Below are positions 8,130 through 15,154 of a DNA stretch of 43,067 nucleotides, piece by piece. The translations under genes and the position numbers were made by a program. The stretch lies in contig QBYF01000008.1 in NCBI GenBank assembly GCA_003282965.1, positions 1-43,067 of the forward strand. The letters are read 5' to 3'. The notes under the pieces are model-generated. The model saw only the letters and a list, made by a program, of their open reading frames with translations, was not told the origin of the DNA and searched no databases. How positions within the stretch are numbered: position 1 is the first letter of the stretch; every line of letters starts with the position of its first letter. Source of the DNA: Pelagibacteraceae bacterium AG-325-E13. Its GTDB lineage: Bacteria > Pseudomonadota > Alphaproteobacteria > Pelagibacterales > Pelagibacteraceae.

Positions 8130-8714
8130 ATGAGAGGATTTATCAGTTTCGCAGACCACTTAAGTACATCAGTTGGAAAAGCATTTTCATGGTGCATCGT
8201 AATACTGATGGGTGGAACTTGTTACGAAGTGGTAATGGCGTATGCATTTAACGCTCCAACTTTGTGGAACTTTGACTTCAGCTTACAAATGTATGGAGCA
8301 ATTTTTATGATGGCTGGTGCCTATACCCTTTCAACAGAAGCTCATGTAAGAGGTGATGTAATTTACAGACTATTTAAACCAAGAACACAGGGTTACATAG
8401 ATTTAATTTTATATTTTATATTTTTCTTTCCTGGCGTATTAGCTTTAGCATTTTATGGATATGAGTACGCAGCATTGGCTTGGAAAATTAAAGAAACAAG
8501 TTGGAATAGTCCTGCTCAAATTCAAATTTATATGGCAAAAGCACTCATACCTTCAGCGGGTGTTCTTTTAATCATTCAAGGTATAAGTGAAGTTTGTCGA
8601 TCAATTATTTGTATTCAAACTGGTCATTGGCCAGCAAGAATGGTTGTGGCTGAAGAAACAGAGAAAATGTTAATGAGAACTTCTCAAGACGAGGATCAAA
8701 AAGATGTTATTTAG
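8130..8714 (+). CDS. dctQ: TRAP transporter small membrane subunit DctQ
   Basis: The protein has 194 residues and about four membrane helices, as expected of the DctQ family, with recognisable features such as FDFSLQMYGAIFMMAGAYTL, then the EAHVRGDVIY motif that is typical of DctQ proteins. It forms the integral membrane complex with DctM and docks the binding protein. Its stop overlaps the dctM start by 11 bases, so the two are translationally coupled. It lies downstream of the terminator that follows dctP. The C-terminal tail is charged and probably cytoplasmic. Confidence 0.91.
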   Translation: MRGFISFADHLSTSVGKAFSWCIVILMGGTCYEVVMAYAFNAPTLWNFDFSLQMYGAIFMMAGAYTLSTEAHVRGDVIYRLFKPRTQGYIDLILYFIFFFPGVLALAFYGYEYAALAWKIKETSWNSPAQIQIYMAKALIPSAGVLLIIQGISEVCRSIICIQTGHWPARMVVAEETEKMLMRTSQDEDQKDVI

Positions 8715-10065
8715 TTTAACAAATCCAGAAGTAGCAATTTTAATGATGGCAATATTTTTATTTGCAGTGCTTCTTGGATTTCCTATTGCATTTACTTTAA
8801 TGGCAATGGGAGTTGGATTTGGTTATTACGCTTATTTTGATCCAACTCGGATGGAACATTTATTAGATAATAGAATATTTCAATTGTTTGTTCAAAACAC
8901 TTATACAGTAATGGATAATACAGTACTAACAGCAGTCCCCTTATTTTTATTTATGGGATACTTAGTAGAGAGAGCGGGTATTGTTTCAAGATTATTTTTT
9001 GCAATAAGACTAGCTTCACACAGACTTCCAGCTTCAATGGCAGTAGCTGCACTGATAACTTGTGCATTATTTTCTACCGCTACAGGAATAATCGGAGCAG
9101 TAGTTACTTTGATGGGATTATTAGCTTGGCCAGCTATGATTAAAGCTGGATATGATAAAAAATTTGCATCTGGAGTAATATGTTCTGGAGGTTGTTTGGG
9201 AATATTAATACCTCCAAGCATTATGTTAATTGTATATTCAGTTATTGCCCAGTTGTCTCCTCTAAGATTATTTGCAGCAGCAATTTTTCCAGGATTATTA
9301 CTAGCAGGTTTGTACATTGGTTATGCTATTACGAGAGCTTATTTAAACCCCTCTATTGCACCTAAACCGCCAACTGAAGAAATACCTCCGAGATCAGTAA
9401 TTTTAAAGGAAGTCTTAGTCTCTTTTCTTCCATTATTCTCTCTTATCATTTTAGTACTTGGGACAATTTTAGGAGGTCTGGCAACCCCTGCAGAGGCGGC
9501 GGGCGTTGGTGCTTTTGGAGCAATTATTCTCTCTTTCTTTTACAAAACTTTGAAATGGAAAAATTTTAAAGAATCCGTTTTTCTAACGGCTAAAACGACT
9601 GCGATGATAATGTGGTTATTTATAGGATCTTGGACTTTTGCATCAGTCTTTTCTTACTTAGGAGGTCATGAAGTATTTGAACATTTTTTTAAATCTATGA
9701 ATCTTGCGCCATGGCAATTTTTAGTCATTACTCAAATCATCATTTTTTTACTTGGATGGCCACTAGAATGGACGGAAATATTGATTATATTTGTACCAAT
9801 ATTTTTACCACTAGTTGCTTTTTTTGAAGTTAACCCTTATTTTTTTGCAATGTTAATTGCTTTAAATTTACAGACCTCATTTTTAACACCTCCAATGGCC
9901 ATGTCAGCTTACTATCTTAAAGGAGTTCAATCAAAAAATGTTGAACTCATGGAAATATTCAGAGGAATAATGCCTTTCCTAGGCATAGTAATTTTTGCAA
10001 TGATTTTAATGTACCTATTTCCTGGTATCGCGCTTTGGTTGCCCGATGCTTTATTTGCTGATTAA
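8704..10065 (+). CDS. dctM: TRAP transporter large membrane subunit DctM
   Basis: This 453-residue, multi-helix protein is the translocation subunit of the TRAP transporter, which couples uptake to the sodium gradient. Family landmarks include LFLFMGYLVERAG, the glycine-rich CALFSTATGIIGAVVTLMG, SGVICSGGCLGILIPPSIM, GLATPAEAAGVGAFGA and the C-terminal LQTSFLTPPMAMSAYYLKG. The start ATG at 8704 is fixed by the overlap with dctQ. Together with dctP and dctQ it gives a complete tripartite transporter. Because of the hydroxyacid enzymes upstream, a 2-hydroxy- or 2-oxo-monocarboxylate is the favoured substrate. Confidence 0.94.
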   Translation: MLFSLTNPEVAILMMAIFLFAVLLGFPIAFTLMAMGVGFGYYAYFDPTRMEHLLDNRIFQLFVQNTYTVMDNTVLTAVPLFLFMGYLVERAGIVSRLFFAIRLASHRLPASMAVAALITCALFSTATGIIGAVVTLMGLLAWPAMIKAGYDKKFASGVICSGGCLGILIPPSIMLIVYSVIAQLSPLRLFAAAIFPGLLLAGLYIGYAITRAYLNPSIAPKPPTEEIPPRSVILKEVLVSFLPLFSLIILVLGTILGGLATPAEAAGVGAFGAIILSFFYKTLKWKNFKESVFLTAKTTAMIMWLFIGSWTFASVFSYLGGHEVFEHFFKSMNLAPWQFLVITQIIIFLLGWPLEWTEILIIFVPIFLPLVAFFEVNPYFFAMLIALNLQTSFLTPPMAMSAYYLKGVQSKNVELMEIFRGIMPFLGIVIFAMILMYLFPGIALWLPDALFAD

Positions 10066-10074
10066 AAATTTAAA

Positions 10075-11406
10075 ATGATAGATATAGCCTCTTTAAATGC
10101 CAATGAACTGGTTACAAAGTTAAAATCTGGCGACCTATCATCTGTTGAACTTTGTAAATTATATATAAAAAGAATTAATGAATTTGAAAAAGATGTGCAA
10201 GCCTGGTCTTTTTTAGATAAAAAAATTCTTTTAGAAAAAGCGGAAGAAGCTGATGAATATAGAAAGTCAGGTAAACCTCTCGGCCCTCTTCACGGGTTAC
10301 CCATCGCAATCAAAGATATAATTGGAACGTATGATATGCCTACAGAGTGTGGAACGGTGTTCAGAAAAAAAATGTCTAGCTCTCAAGACTCAGAAATAGT
10401 TAATTTATTAAAGACAGCAGGAGCAATTATTATGGGAAAAACTGTTACTTGTGAACTTGCTTATATTCACCCGAGTAAAACAAAAAATCCTCATGACTAT
10501 TCAAGAACGCCTGGAGGATCATCTAGCGGATCTGCAGCAGTCGTAGCTTCTCATATGGCTCATTTATCAGTTGGTTCTCAAACAGGTGGATCTATTATTA
10601 GACCAGCTTCTTATTGCGGAGTTGTTGGTTACAAGCCTTCTTATGGATTAATTTCACGTAATGGAGTTTTAAAAACTTCTGATAAACTTGATACAATAGG
10701 AGTATTTGGAAAAACTGTAAAAGATGTAGCTTTACTTGCAAAATCATTAATAAAAAAAGATTTATATGATCCTGCTACAGTTCACTTCGCAGCAGATGAT
10801 ATGATAAAAGTTTGTGAGGAAGGTCCAGTTTTTGACCCAAAATTCATTTTTTACAAAACAGACAATTGGAAAAATATAGATAAAGAGTCTCAAAAGGCAT
10901 TTGAATTTTTAATTAAAAGCTTTAAGAAAAATATTGAAATTTTTGACATGCCTTCATATTTTAAAGAAATACCTAAACACCATCAAGTTATCCATGAAAC
11001 TGATTTAGCAAATAATTTTCAAGTTTATTATAAAAAGGATAAAAATAAACTTTCTAAAGAAATGAGAGATGCGATTGAAAGAGGAATGAAGTATTCTGCG
11101 AAAGAATATACAGATGCAATCGATTTCATGAAACAAAGTTACGAGTCTTACAAAGAAGTTTTTGAGGATTATCATGGTATTATTACTCCATCTTCAAGTG
11201 GAGTAGCTGACAAAGGGCTTAAATCTACAGGTAGCGCAGATTTTCAAAAATGTTGGACATATTTAGGATTACCAACTATTTCACTGCCTTTACTAACTGG
11301 AGAAAATAATTTACCATTAGGTGTTCAATTAGTTGGAAATAAACTTGATGATTTAAGATTTTTAGGAACAGCTAACTGGATAGAAAAAAACTGTAAAGAT
11401 GAATAA
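10075..11406 (+). CDS. Amidase-signature family hydrolase (GatA-like amidase)
   Basis: This 443-residue amidase-signature enzyme has the Ser-cisSer-Lys catalytic set: the Lys in LPIAIKDIIG (K80), the cis-Ser in the loop PGGSSSGSAA, and the nucleophile Ser in GSQTGGSI (S173). The C-terminal part ends with LGLPTISLPLL and LPLGVQLVG, as in free-standing amidases. It hydrolyses an amide bond in the cytoplasm, but the substrate is unknown. No gatC or gatB gene lies next to it, so it is unlikely to be the tRNA amidotransferase subunit itself, although a scattered GatCAB cannot be ruled out. It begins 9 bases after dctM and overlaps the following small membrane gene by 8 bases, which ties it to both. 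Confidence 0.86.
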   Translation: MIDIASLNANELVTKLKSGDLSSVELCKLYIKRINEFEKDVQAWSFLDKKILLEKAEEADEYRKSGKPLGPLHGLPIAIKDIIGTYDMPTECGTVFRKKMSSSQDSEIVNLLKTAGAIIMGKTVTCELAYIHPSKTKNPHDYSRTPGGSSSGSAAVVASHMAHLSVGSQTGGSIIRPASYCGVVGYKPSYGLISRNGVLKTSDKLDTIGVFGKTVKDVALLAKSLIKKDLYDPATVHFAADDMIKVCEEGPVFDPKFIFYKTDNWKNIDKESQKAFEFLIKSFKKNIEIFDMPSYFKEIPKHHQVIHETDLANNFQVYYKKDKNKLSKEMRDAIERGMKYSAKEYTDAIDFMKQSYESYKEVFEDYHGIITPSSSGVADKGLKSTGSADFQKCWTYLGLPTISLPLLTGENNLPLGVQLVGNKLDDLRFLGTANWIEKNCKDE

Positions 11407-11578
11407 AATTACTTCAATAATTGGGTGCGCTTTTTGTATTGCTTTTCTTATTGGTTTGGCAACTACATTGACTAGATCAATGATGATTGGTTTTAAAGAT
11501 GTTTTACCAGTTTATATCCTAATGGGCTTAGTAATAGTAATGATGTTATATGAAGCCTTTGGCGACAAGAAAAAATAA
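11399..11578 (+). CDS. Small two-helix membrane protein, 59 residues (unrecognised)
   Basis: An ATG at 11399 opens a 59-residue frame that overlaps the amidase stop by 8 bases (ATGAATAA) and runs 29 bases into the EamA gene start at 11550. The predicted protein begins MNKITSIIGCAFCIAFLIGL, has a first membrane helix at about residues 5-22, a polar turn (TLTRSMMIGFKD), a second helix at about 37-51 (LPVYILMGLVIVMML) and the tail YEAFGDKKK. Without it, 11407-11549 would be an unusually long gap for this gene-dense region. I do not recognise the family. Translational coupling with both neighbours argues it is a real gene. Confidence 0.75.
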   Translation: MNKITSIIGCAFCIAFLIGLATTLTRSMMIGFKDVLPVYILMGLVIVMMLYEAFGDKKK

Positions 11579-12455
11579 TTTTTACCCTTATTTACTTTTA
11601 TTCATTCAGCCAATTTTTATGGCTTCTAATATTATTGTTGCGAGAGGAGGTGTTGAATATGTCCCGCCAGTTTCATTGGCATTTTGGAGATGGCTCACTG
11701 TATTCGTAATTTTGATGCCATTCTTTTTTGATGAAATATTTAGAAAAAAGACTCAATTTAAAAAAGAATCTTTTAAGTTATTTTTTTTAGGTCTTATGGG
11801 TTGTGGAATTTGTGGGGCATTTCCTTTTATAGCAGGCATGTCGACTACAATGGCAAATATGGGAATTATCTATACTTCTTCTCCAATATTCATAATCGTA
11901 TTATCGGTTTTATTTTTTGGAGATAAAATTAATTTATTTAGAATTATAGGTTTAGTTTTATGTCTTTCGGGTGTTTTAATAATAATTTGTAAAGGTGATT
12001 TAACTTATTTAATAAATTTTAAGTTCACTTCTGGAGACTTATGGATGTTAGGAGCCGCTATAGGCTGGGCAGTTTATTCTATTTTTCTTATTAATTGGAA
12101 AAGCAGCTTTAGTCTTATGGCCAGATTTACACTTATAGCTTTTTTTGGAGCAATTTCTTTATTTCCTTTTTACTTAATCGAAGAGTCTTACTTTTTTAAT
12201 ACAGCATTTAACAATAATTTCATATTTTGGGTTTTGTTTGCTGCTATTTCGCCGGGCATCATTGCTTTCACTTTGTACACTAAAGTTCAAAAATATGTTG
12301 GAGCTTCTTTAGCAGGGTTCACTCTTTATATATTTTCGATATATTCTGCCATTTATGGAATAATTTTATTTGATGAGTCCCTTTTAAGTTTTCACTATTA
12401 TGGAGCAGCCCTCGTATTTATTGGTGTTTATTTAGCTAGAAAGATTGTTAGATGA
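11550..12455 (+). CDS. EamA/DMT-superfamily transporter (RhaT/YdcZ-like exporter)
   Basis: This 301-residue protein has about ten hydrophobic helices arranged as two EamA repeats. The first repeat has FMASNIIVARGGVEYVPP, the AFWRW motif, and STTMANMGIIYTSSPIF; the second has LWMLGAAIGWAVYSIFLINW and an equivalent C-terminal helix set ending in YYGAALVFIGVYLARKI. Such transporters export or exchange amino acids, nucleosides or other metabolites across the inner membrane. The start at ATG 11550 lies inside the small upstream gene, and the stop overlaps the next start in ATGA. The substrate is unknown; a product of the neighbouring amidase is only a guess. Confidence 0.88.
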   Translation: MKPLATRKNNFYPYLLLFIQPIFMASNIIVARGGVEYVPPVSLAFWRWLTVFVILMPFFFDEIFRKKTQFKKESFKLFFLGLMGCGICGAFPFIAGMSTTMANMGIIYTSSPIFIIVLSVLFFGDKINLFRIIGLVLCLSGVLIIICKGDLTYLINFKFTSGDLWMLGAAIGWAVYSIFLINWKSSFSLMARFTLIAFFGAISLFPFYLIEESYFFNTAFNNNFIFWVLFAAISPGIIAFTLYTKVQKYVGASLAGFTLYIFSIYSAIYGIILFDESLLSFHYYGAALVFIGVYLARKIVR

Positions 12456-13252
12456 AATATATATACTTAACTTTATCATCTTTAATAATTGCCTATATCG
12501 TACTGATAATTGCTATATATTTTTATCAAAGAAATTTGCTCTATCATCCTTCAGAAAATAATTATCAAAATGATAAGATCCAATTTAATTATGATGAAAT
12601 TTTTATTACAGTTGACGAAGAAATCCAGTTAAAATCATGGATTATAAAAAAAGATTTTAAGAAATTTAAGACACTTGTTATATTTCATGGAAATGCTGGC
12701 CACTTATCAAATAGAATTTATAAACTTAATGAACTTTATAAATTAGATATTAATATTTTATTAATTTCTTGGAGAGGATTTAGTGGAAATAAAGGGTCAC
12801 CTACAGAAAATAATTTATATAAGGATGCAGAGGCAGCAATAAAATGGTTAAACGAAGAAGGAGTTAACAATAATCAGATTATTTTATATGGAGAATCTTT
12901 AGGAAGTGGAGTGGCAGTGGAAGTAGGAAAAGAAAACAATTTTAATAGTATAATATTAGAGTCTCCTTTTACATCAATAGAGAATTCTGCAAAAATTTAT
13001 TATCCTTATTTACCTGTAAGACTTATCTTAAAAGATAGGTATGACTCAATCAGCAAAATTAAAATGATAAATATTCCAATTTTAATAATGCACGGCGAGA
13101 AAGATGACGTCGTTCCTTTTTCAATGGGTAAAGAATTATTTGAAAAAGCTAATAGTCCAAAACAATCATATTTCACACCTGACGATGATCACATGATGGA
13201 ATTTAATTCTAGTTTATTAAAAAATATTAAAGATTTTATAGAAAAATATTAA
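12452..13252 (+). CDS. Membrane-anchored alpha/beta hydrolase (BEM46/ABHD13-like)
   Basis: This 266-residue serine hydrolase begins with a single hydrophobic helix (residues about 5-24) followed by YQRNLLYHPSENN, a layout typical of the bacterial BEM46/ABHD13-like group. The oxyanion segment FHGNAGHLSNR, the nucleophile elbow GESLGSG, the acid in HGEKDDVVPF and the His in DDDHMMEF complete the catalytic triad. The natural substrate is unknown. The start overlaps the EamA stop by 4 bases (ATGA). Its TAA stop at 13250-13252 shares bases with the stop codon of the convergent ftsY gene, so there is no space for a terminator between the two. Confidence 0.87.
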   Translation: MKYIYLTLSSLIIAYIVLIIAIYFYQRNLLYHPSENNYQNDKIQFNYDEIFITVDEEIQLKSWIIKKDFKKFKTLVIFHGNAGHLSNRIYKLNELYKLDINILLISWRGFSGNKGSPTENNLYKDAEAAIKWLNEEGVNNNQIILYGESLGSGVAVEVGKENNFNSIILESPFTSIENSAKIYYPYLPVRLILKDRYDSISKIKMINIPILIMHGEKDDVVPFSMGKELFEKANSPKQSYFTPDDDHMMEFNSSLLKNIKDFIEKY

Positions 13253-14169
13253 GAGTTTAATCCTAAAAGTGCTTTAGCAAAAAACTCGGCTTTAAATGGA
13301 TATAAGTCTGTATCTTTTTCTCCCATCCCTACTGCAACAATAGGCAAATTGAATTTTTTACAAATTGCTAAGATAATTCCACCTTTAGCGGTGCTATCTA
13401 ATTTCGTAACAACTAGCCCTGTTATATTATGTATCTTACTAAATTCTTCAACCTGACTCAAAGCATTTTGCCCAGTAGTTGCATCCAAAACTAAAATTAC
13501 TTCATTAGGAAATTTTTCATCAATTTTTTTTAGAACATTTATGATCTTTTTATATTCATCCATTAAATTTTTTTTATTTTGTAATCTTCCTGCTGTATCG
13601 ATTAATGCAATATCTATTTGATTTTTTTTTGCAAATTCTGCTGTTTTAAAAGCTACTGATGCTGGATCACTATTAATCTCAGATTTAATTATATCAACTT
13701 TAACTTTTGCTGCCCAAACTTGTAATTGGTCGATAGCTGCTGCTCTAAAAGTATCTGCTGCTCCAAAAACAACTGATCTATTATTATCTTTGAAATATTT
13801 TCCTAGTTTTCCAATAGTAGTTGTTTTTCCTACTCCATTAACACCAGATACAACTATTACAGAAGAGTTAGCATTACCCATTAAACTTAAATCTTTTTCA
13901 TATTTTAAAAGTTCTATAGCTATTTTATCAGCCAACAACTTAAGAATTTCGTTGTGATCTTCCAATTTTTTGTCAATTTTGAAATTTTCAAAATCTTTCC
14001 TAATTTCTCTCGCAACATCTGCGCCAGCATCTGAAGAGATAATTAATTCTTCAAATTCATCTAAAACACTGTCATCTATAATTTTTTTTGAAAAGATATC
14101 TTTAAAACCTTCTGAAAGACTCGATGAACTTTTTCCAAGTCCTAGTTTAAATTTATCAAATAATCCCAT
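13249..14169 (-). CDS. ftsY: Signal recognition particle receptor FtsY
   Basis: This is the SRP receptor GTPase, which docks ribosome-SRP complexes at the inner membrane. It has 306 residues and contains the NG domain with little of the acidic A domain found in E. coli FtsY: the N domain begins almost at once and the P-loop GVNGVGKTT is at residues 109-117. Further motifs are DTFRAAAIDQL, DTAGRLQNKKNLMDE, TKLDSTAKGG and the C-terminal GVGEKxxDLxPF signature (here GMGEKDTDLYPF). The partner protein Ffh is encoded divergently at 15155. The gene is 29 bases downstream of dapF on the same strand, so they are likely cotranscribed. Confidence 0.97.
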   Translation of the reverse strand: MGLFDKFKLGLGKSSSSLSEGFKDIFSKKIIDDSVLDEFEELIISSDAGADVAREIRKDFENFKIDKKLEDHNEILKLLADKIAIELLKYEKDLSLMGNANSSVIVVSGVNGVGKTTTIGKLGKYFKDNNRSVVFGAADTFRAAAIDQLQVWAAKVKVDIIKSEINSDPASVAFKTAEFAKKNQIDIALIDTAGRLQNKKNLMDEYKKIINVLKKIDEKFPNEVILVLDATTGQNALSQVEEFSKIHNITGLVVTKLDSTAKGGIILAICKKFNLPIVAVGMGEKDTDLYPFKAEFFAKALLGLNS

Positions 14170-14198
14170 ATCAGATATCTATTTTTATATTTTCTATC

Positions 14199-14990
14199 TC
14201 AGAAACAGGTCCAGTCATAAAAAATATTATTATTTTCATCGTATTTAATTTTTAGTATTCCTTCTTTAAATTTTATATTAACATCGTTATCTGTTAGTTT
14301 ATTAACAAATGCCGCAACTGCTGTAGCACAGGCAGCAGTTCCACATGCCTTTGTTAAACCCGCACCTCGCTCCCAAACATTAATTGTTATATTATTTTTA
14401 TTATCTACTTGAGCAAAAGTAACATTAGTTTTTTCTGGAAAGAGCTCATGATTTTCAATTTTAGGTCCTAAAATATTTAAATCATATTCAAAACAATTTT
14501 TAACAAAAAAAACTATATGTGGATTTCCTACATTAACACAAAAACCATCATTAAAAGTTTTACCATTAATATTTAATTCTATATTGCCAGGATTTATTGT
14601 TTTTGACAAAGGAATTTCATCGAAACCAAATAAAGGTTTTCCCATCTCAAGCTCAACATCAAAATTACCAATTATTTTTGCATTAAGTATTCTATTATTT
14701 GTTTTTATTTTAATTTCTTTAGTGTTTAAATTTTTACCTAAAAGATAAGCAACACACCTAGACCCATTTCCACAAGCACTTACTTCACCTCCATCAGAGT
14801 TAAAAATTGTTATAGGATAAGAGTTGTCTTTTTTTTTTTCTATAAAGATTATTTGATCAAAACCAATATTAGTTCTACTACCTAATTTGATAATTTTTTC
14901 TTTTGATAAATTAATGGAATTTTCCCTTCTATCGATGATGATAAAATCATTTCCCAGTCCATCCATTTTGTAAGCGTTAATAGTTGTCAT
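14199..14990 (-). CDS. dapF: Diaminopimelate epimerase DapF
   Basis: This 263-residue enzyme interconverts LL- and meso-diaminopimelate in the lysine and peptidoglycan pathway, in the cytoplasm. Both catalytic cysteines are present: C73 in SACGNGSRC and the second in KACGTAACAT. The N terminus MTTINAYKMDGLGNDF and the segment GNPHIVFFV are also characteristic. It is the first gene of a minus-strand pair with ftsY. On the minus strand a near-consensus -10 (TATACT, plus-strand 14999-15004) lies only about 8 bases before the ATG, so the transcript could be nearly leaderless; that is tentative. No defects are seen. Confidence 0.96.
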   Translation of the reverse strand: MTTINAYKMDGLGNDFIIIDRRENSINLSKEKIIKLGSRTNIGFDQIIFIEKKKDNSYPITIFNSDGGEVSACGNGSRCVAYLLGKNLNTKEIKIKTNNRILNAKIIGNFDVELEMGKPLFGFDEIPLSKTINPGNIELNINGKTFNDGFCVNVGNPHIVFFVKNCFEYDLNILGPKIENHELFPEKTNVTFAQVDNKNNITINVWERGAGLTKACGTAACATAVAAFVNKLTDNDVNIKFKEGILKIKYDENNNIFYDWTCF

Positions 14991-15041
14991 AATTGATTAG
15001 TATAATTATTCATTGACTTTTAAAACCCCAAATTGTAGTTT
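14977..15041. promoter_or_regulatory. Divergent promoter region for dapF (minus) and ffh (plus)
   Basis: The gap between dapF and ffh must hold promoters for both. On the plus strand a perfect TATAAT sits at 15001-15006 with TTAATA 18 bases upstream (14977-14982), and a second candidate pairs TTGACT (15013-15018) with a weak TAGTTT (15036-15041, spacing 17). On the minus strand TATACT (plus coordinates 14999-15004) could serve dapF. Only the presence of these matches is observed; which is used is unknown, and chance matches are common at this base composition. Confidence 0.4.
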
Positions 15042-15042
15042 C

Positions 15043-15144
15043 TCCAAACTTTCCGCAAATGCCTAAGTTTTTGCGGTGCTCTTGAAAACAAGAGTGTCGA
15101 CACTAGTCAGCGAAGGTTCGCCCACTAGTGCGATAGGTGTTGGA
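15043..15144 (+). ncRNA. Candidate structured RNA or cis-regulatory leader upstream of ffh
   Basis: The sequence just before ffh can form three consecutive hairpins inside a 5-bp closing helix (TCCAA 15043-15047 with TTGGA 15140-15144). Hairpin 1 pairs CCGCAAA (15053-15059) with TTTGCGG (15070-15076). Hairpin 2 pairs CTCTTG (15079-15084) with CAAGAG (15089-15094) around AAAA. Hairpin 3 pairs CACTAGT (15101-15107) with ACTAGTG (15124-15130), extends outward by TCG/CGA with one bulged A, and has an inner GCGA/TCGC stem beyond a CA/CC internal loop. The block is visibly more GC-rich than other gaps here. It does not show the intact SRP RNA apex (GGAA tetraloop with its conserved loops). It could be an ffh leader or an independent small RNA. 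Confidence 0.55.
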
Positions 15145-15154
15145 TATTATTAAA

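Noticed and set aside
8901-9317. 138-residue open frame on the minus strand inside dctM
   Set aside because: It is fully opposite a strongly conserved membrane protein gene and has no recognisable motif; long antisense frames are expected here.
10075-11406. GatA subunit of the tRNA amidotransferase
   Set aside because: No gatC or gatB neighbour, and the placement behind a TRAP operon fits a free-standing amidase better; not excluded.
15110-15123. tRNA-like T arm (GGTTCG) within the ffh leader
   Set aside because: There is no acceptor stem of 7 bp, no matching anticodon arm and no ANTCC continuation.
15095-15135. SRP (4.5S) RNA candidate upstream of ffh
   Set aside because: Words like GTCAG and GAAGG occur, but the conserved GGAA tetraloop flanked by the symmetric and asymmetric loops is missing; kept only as an unnamed structured RNA.
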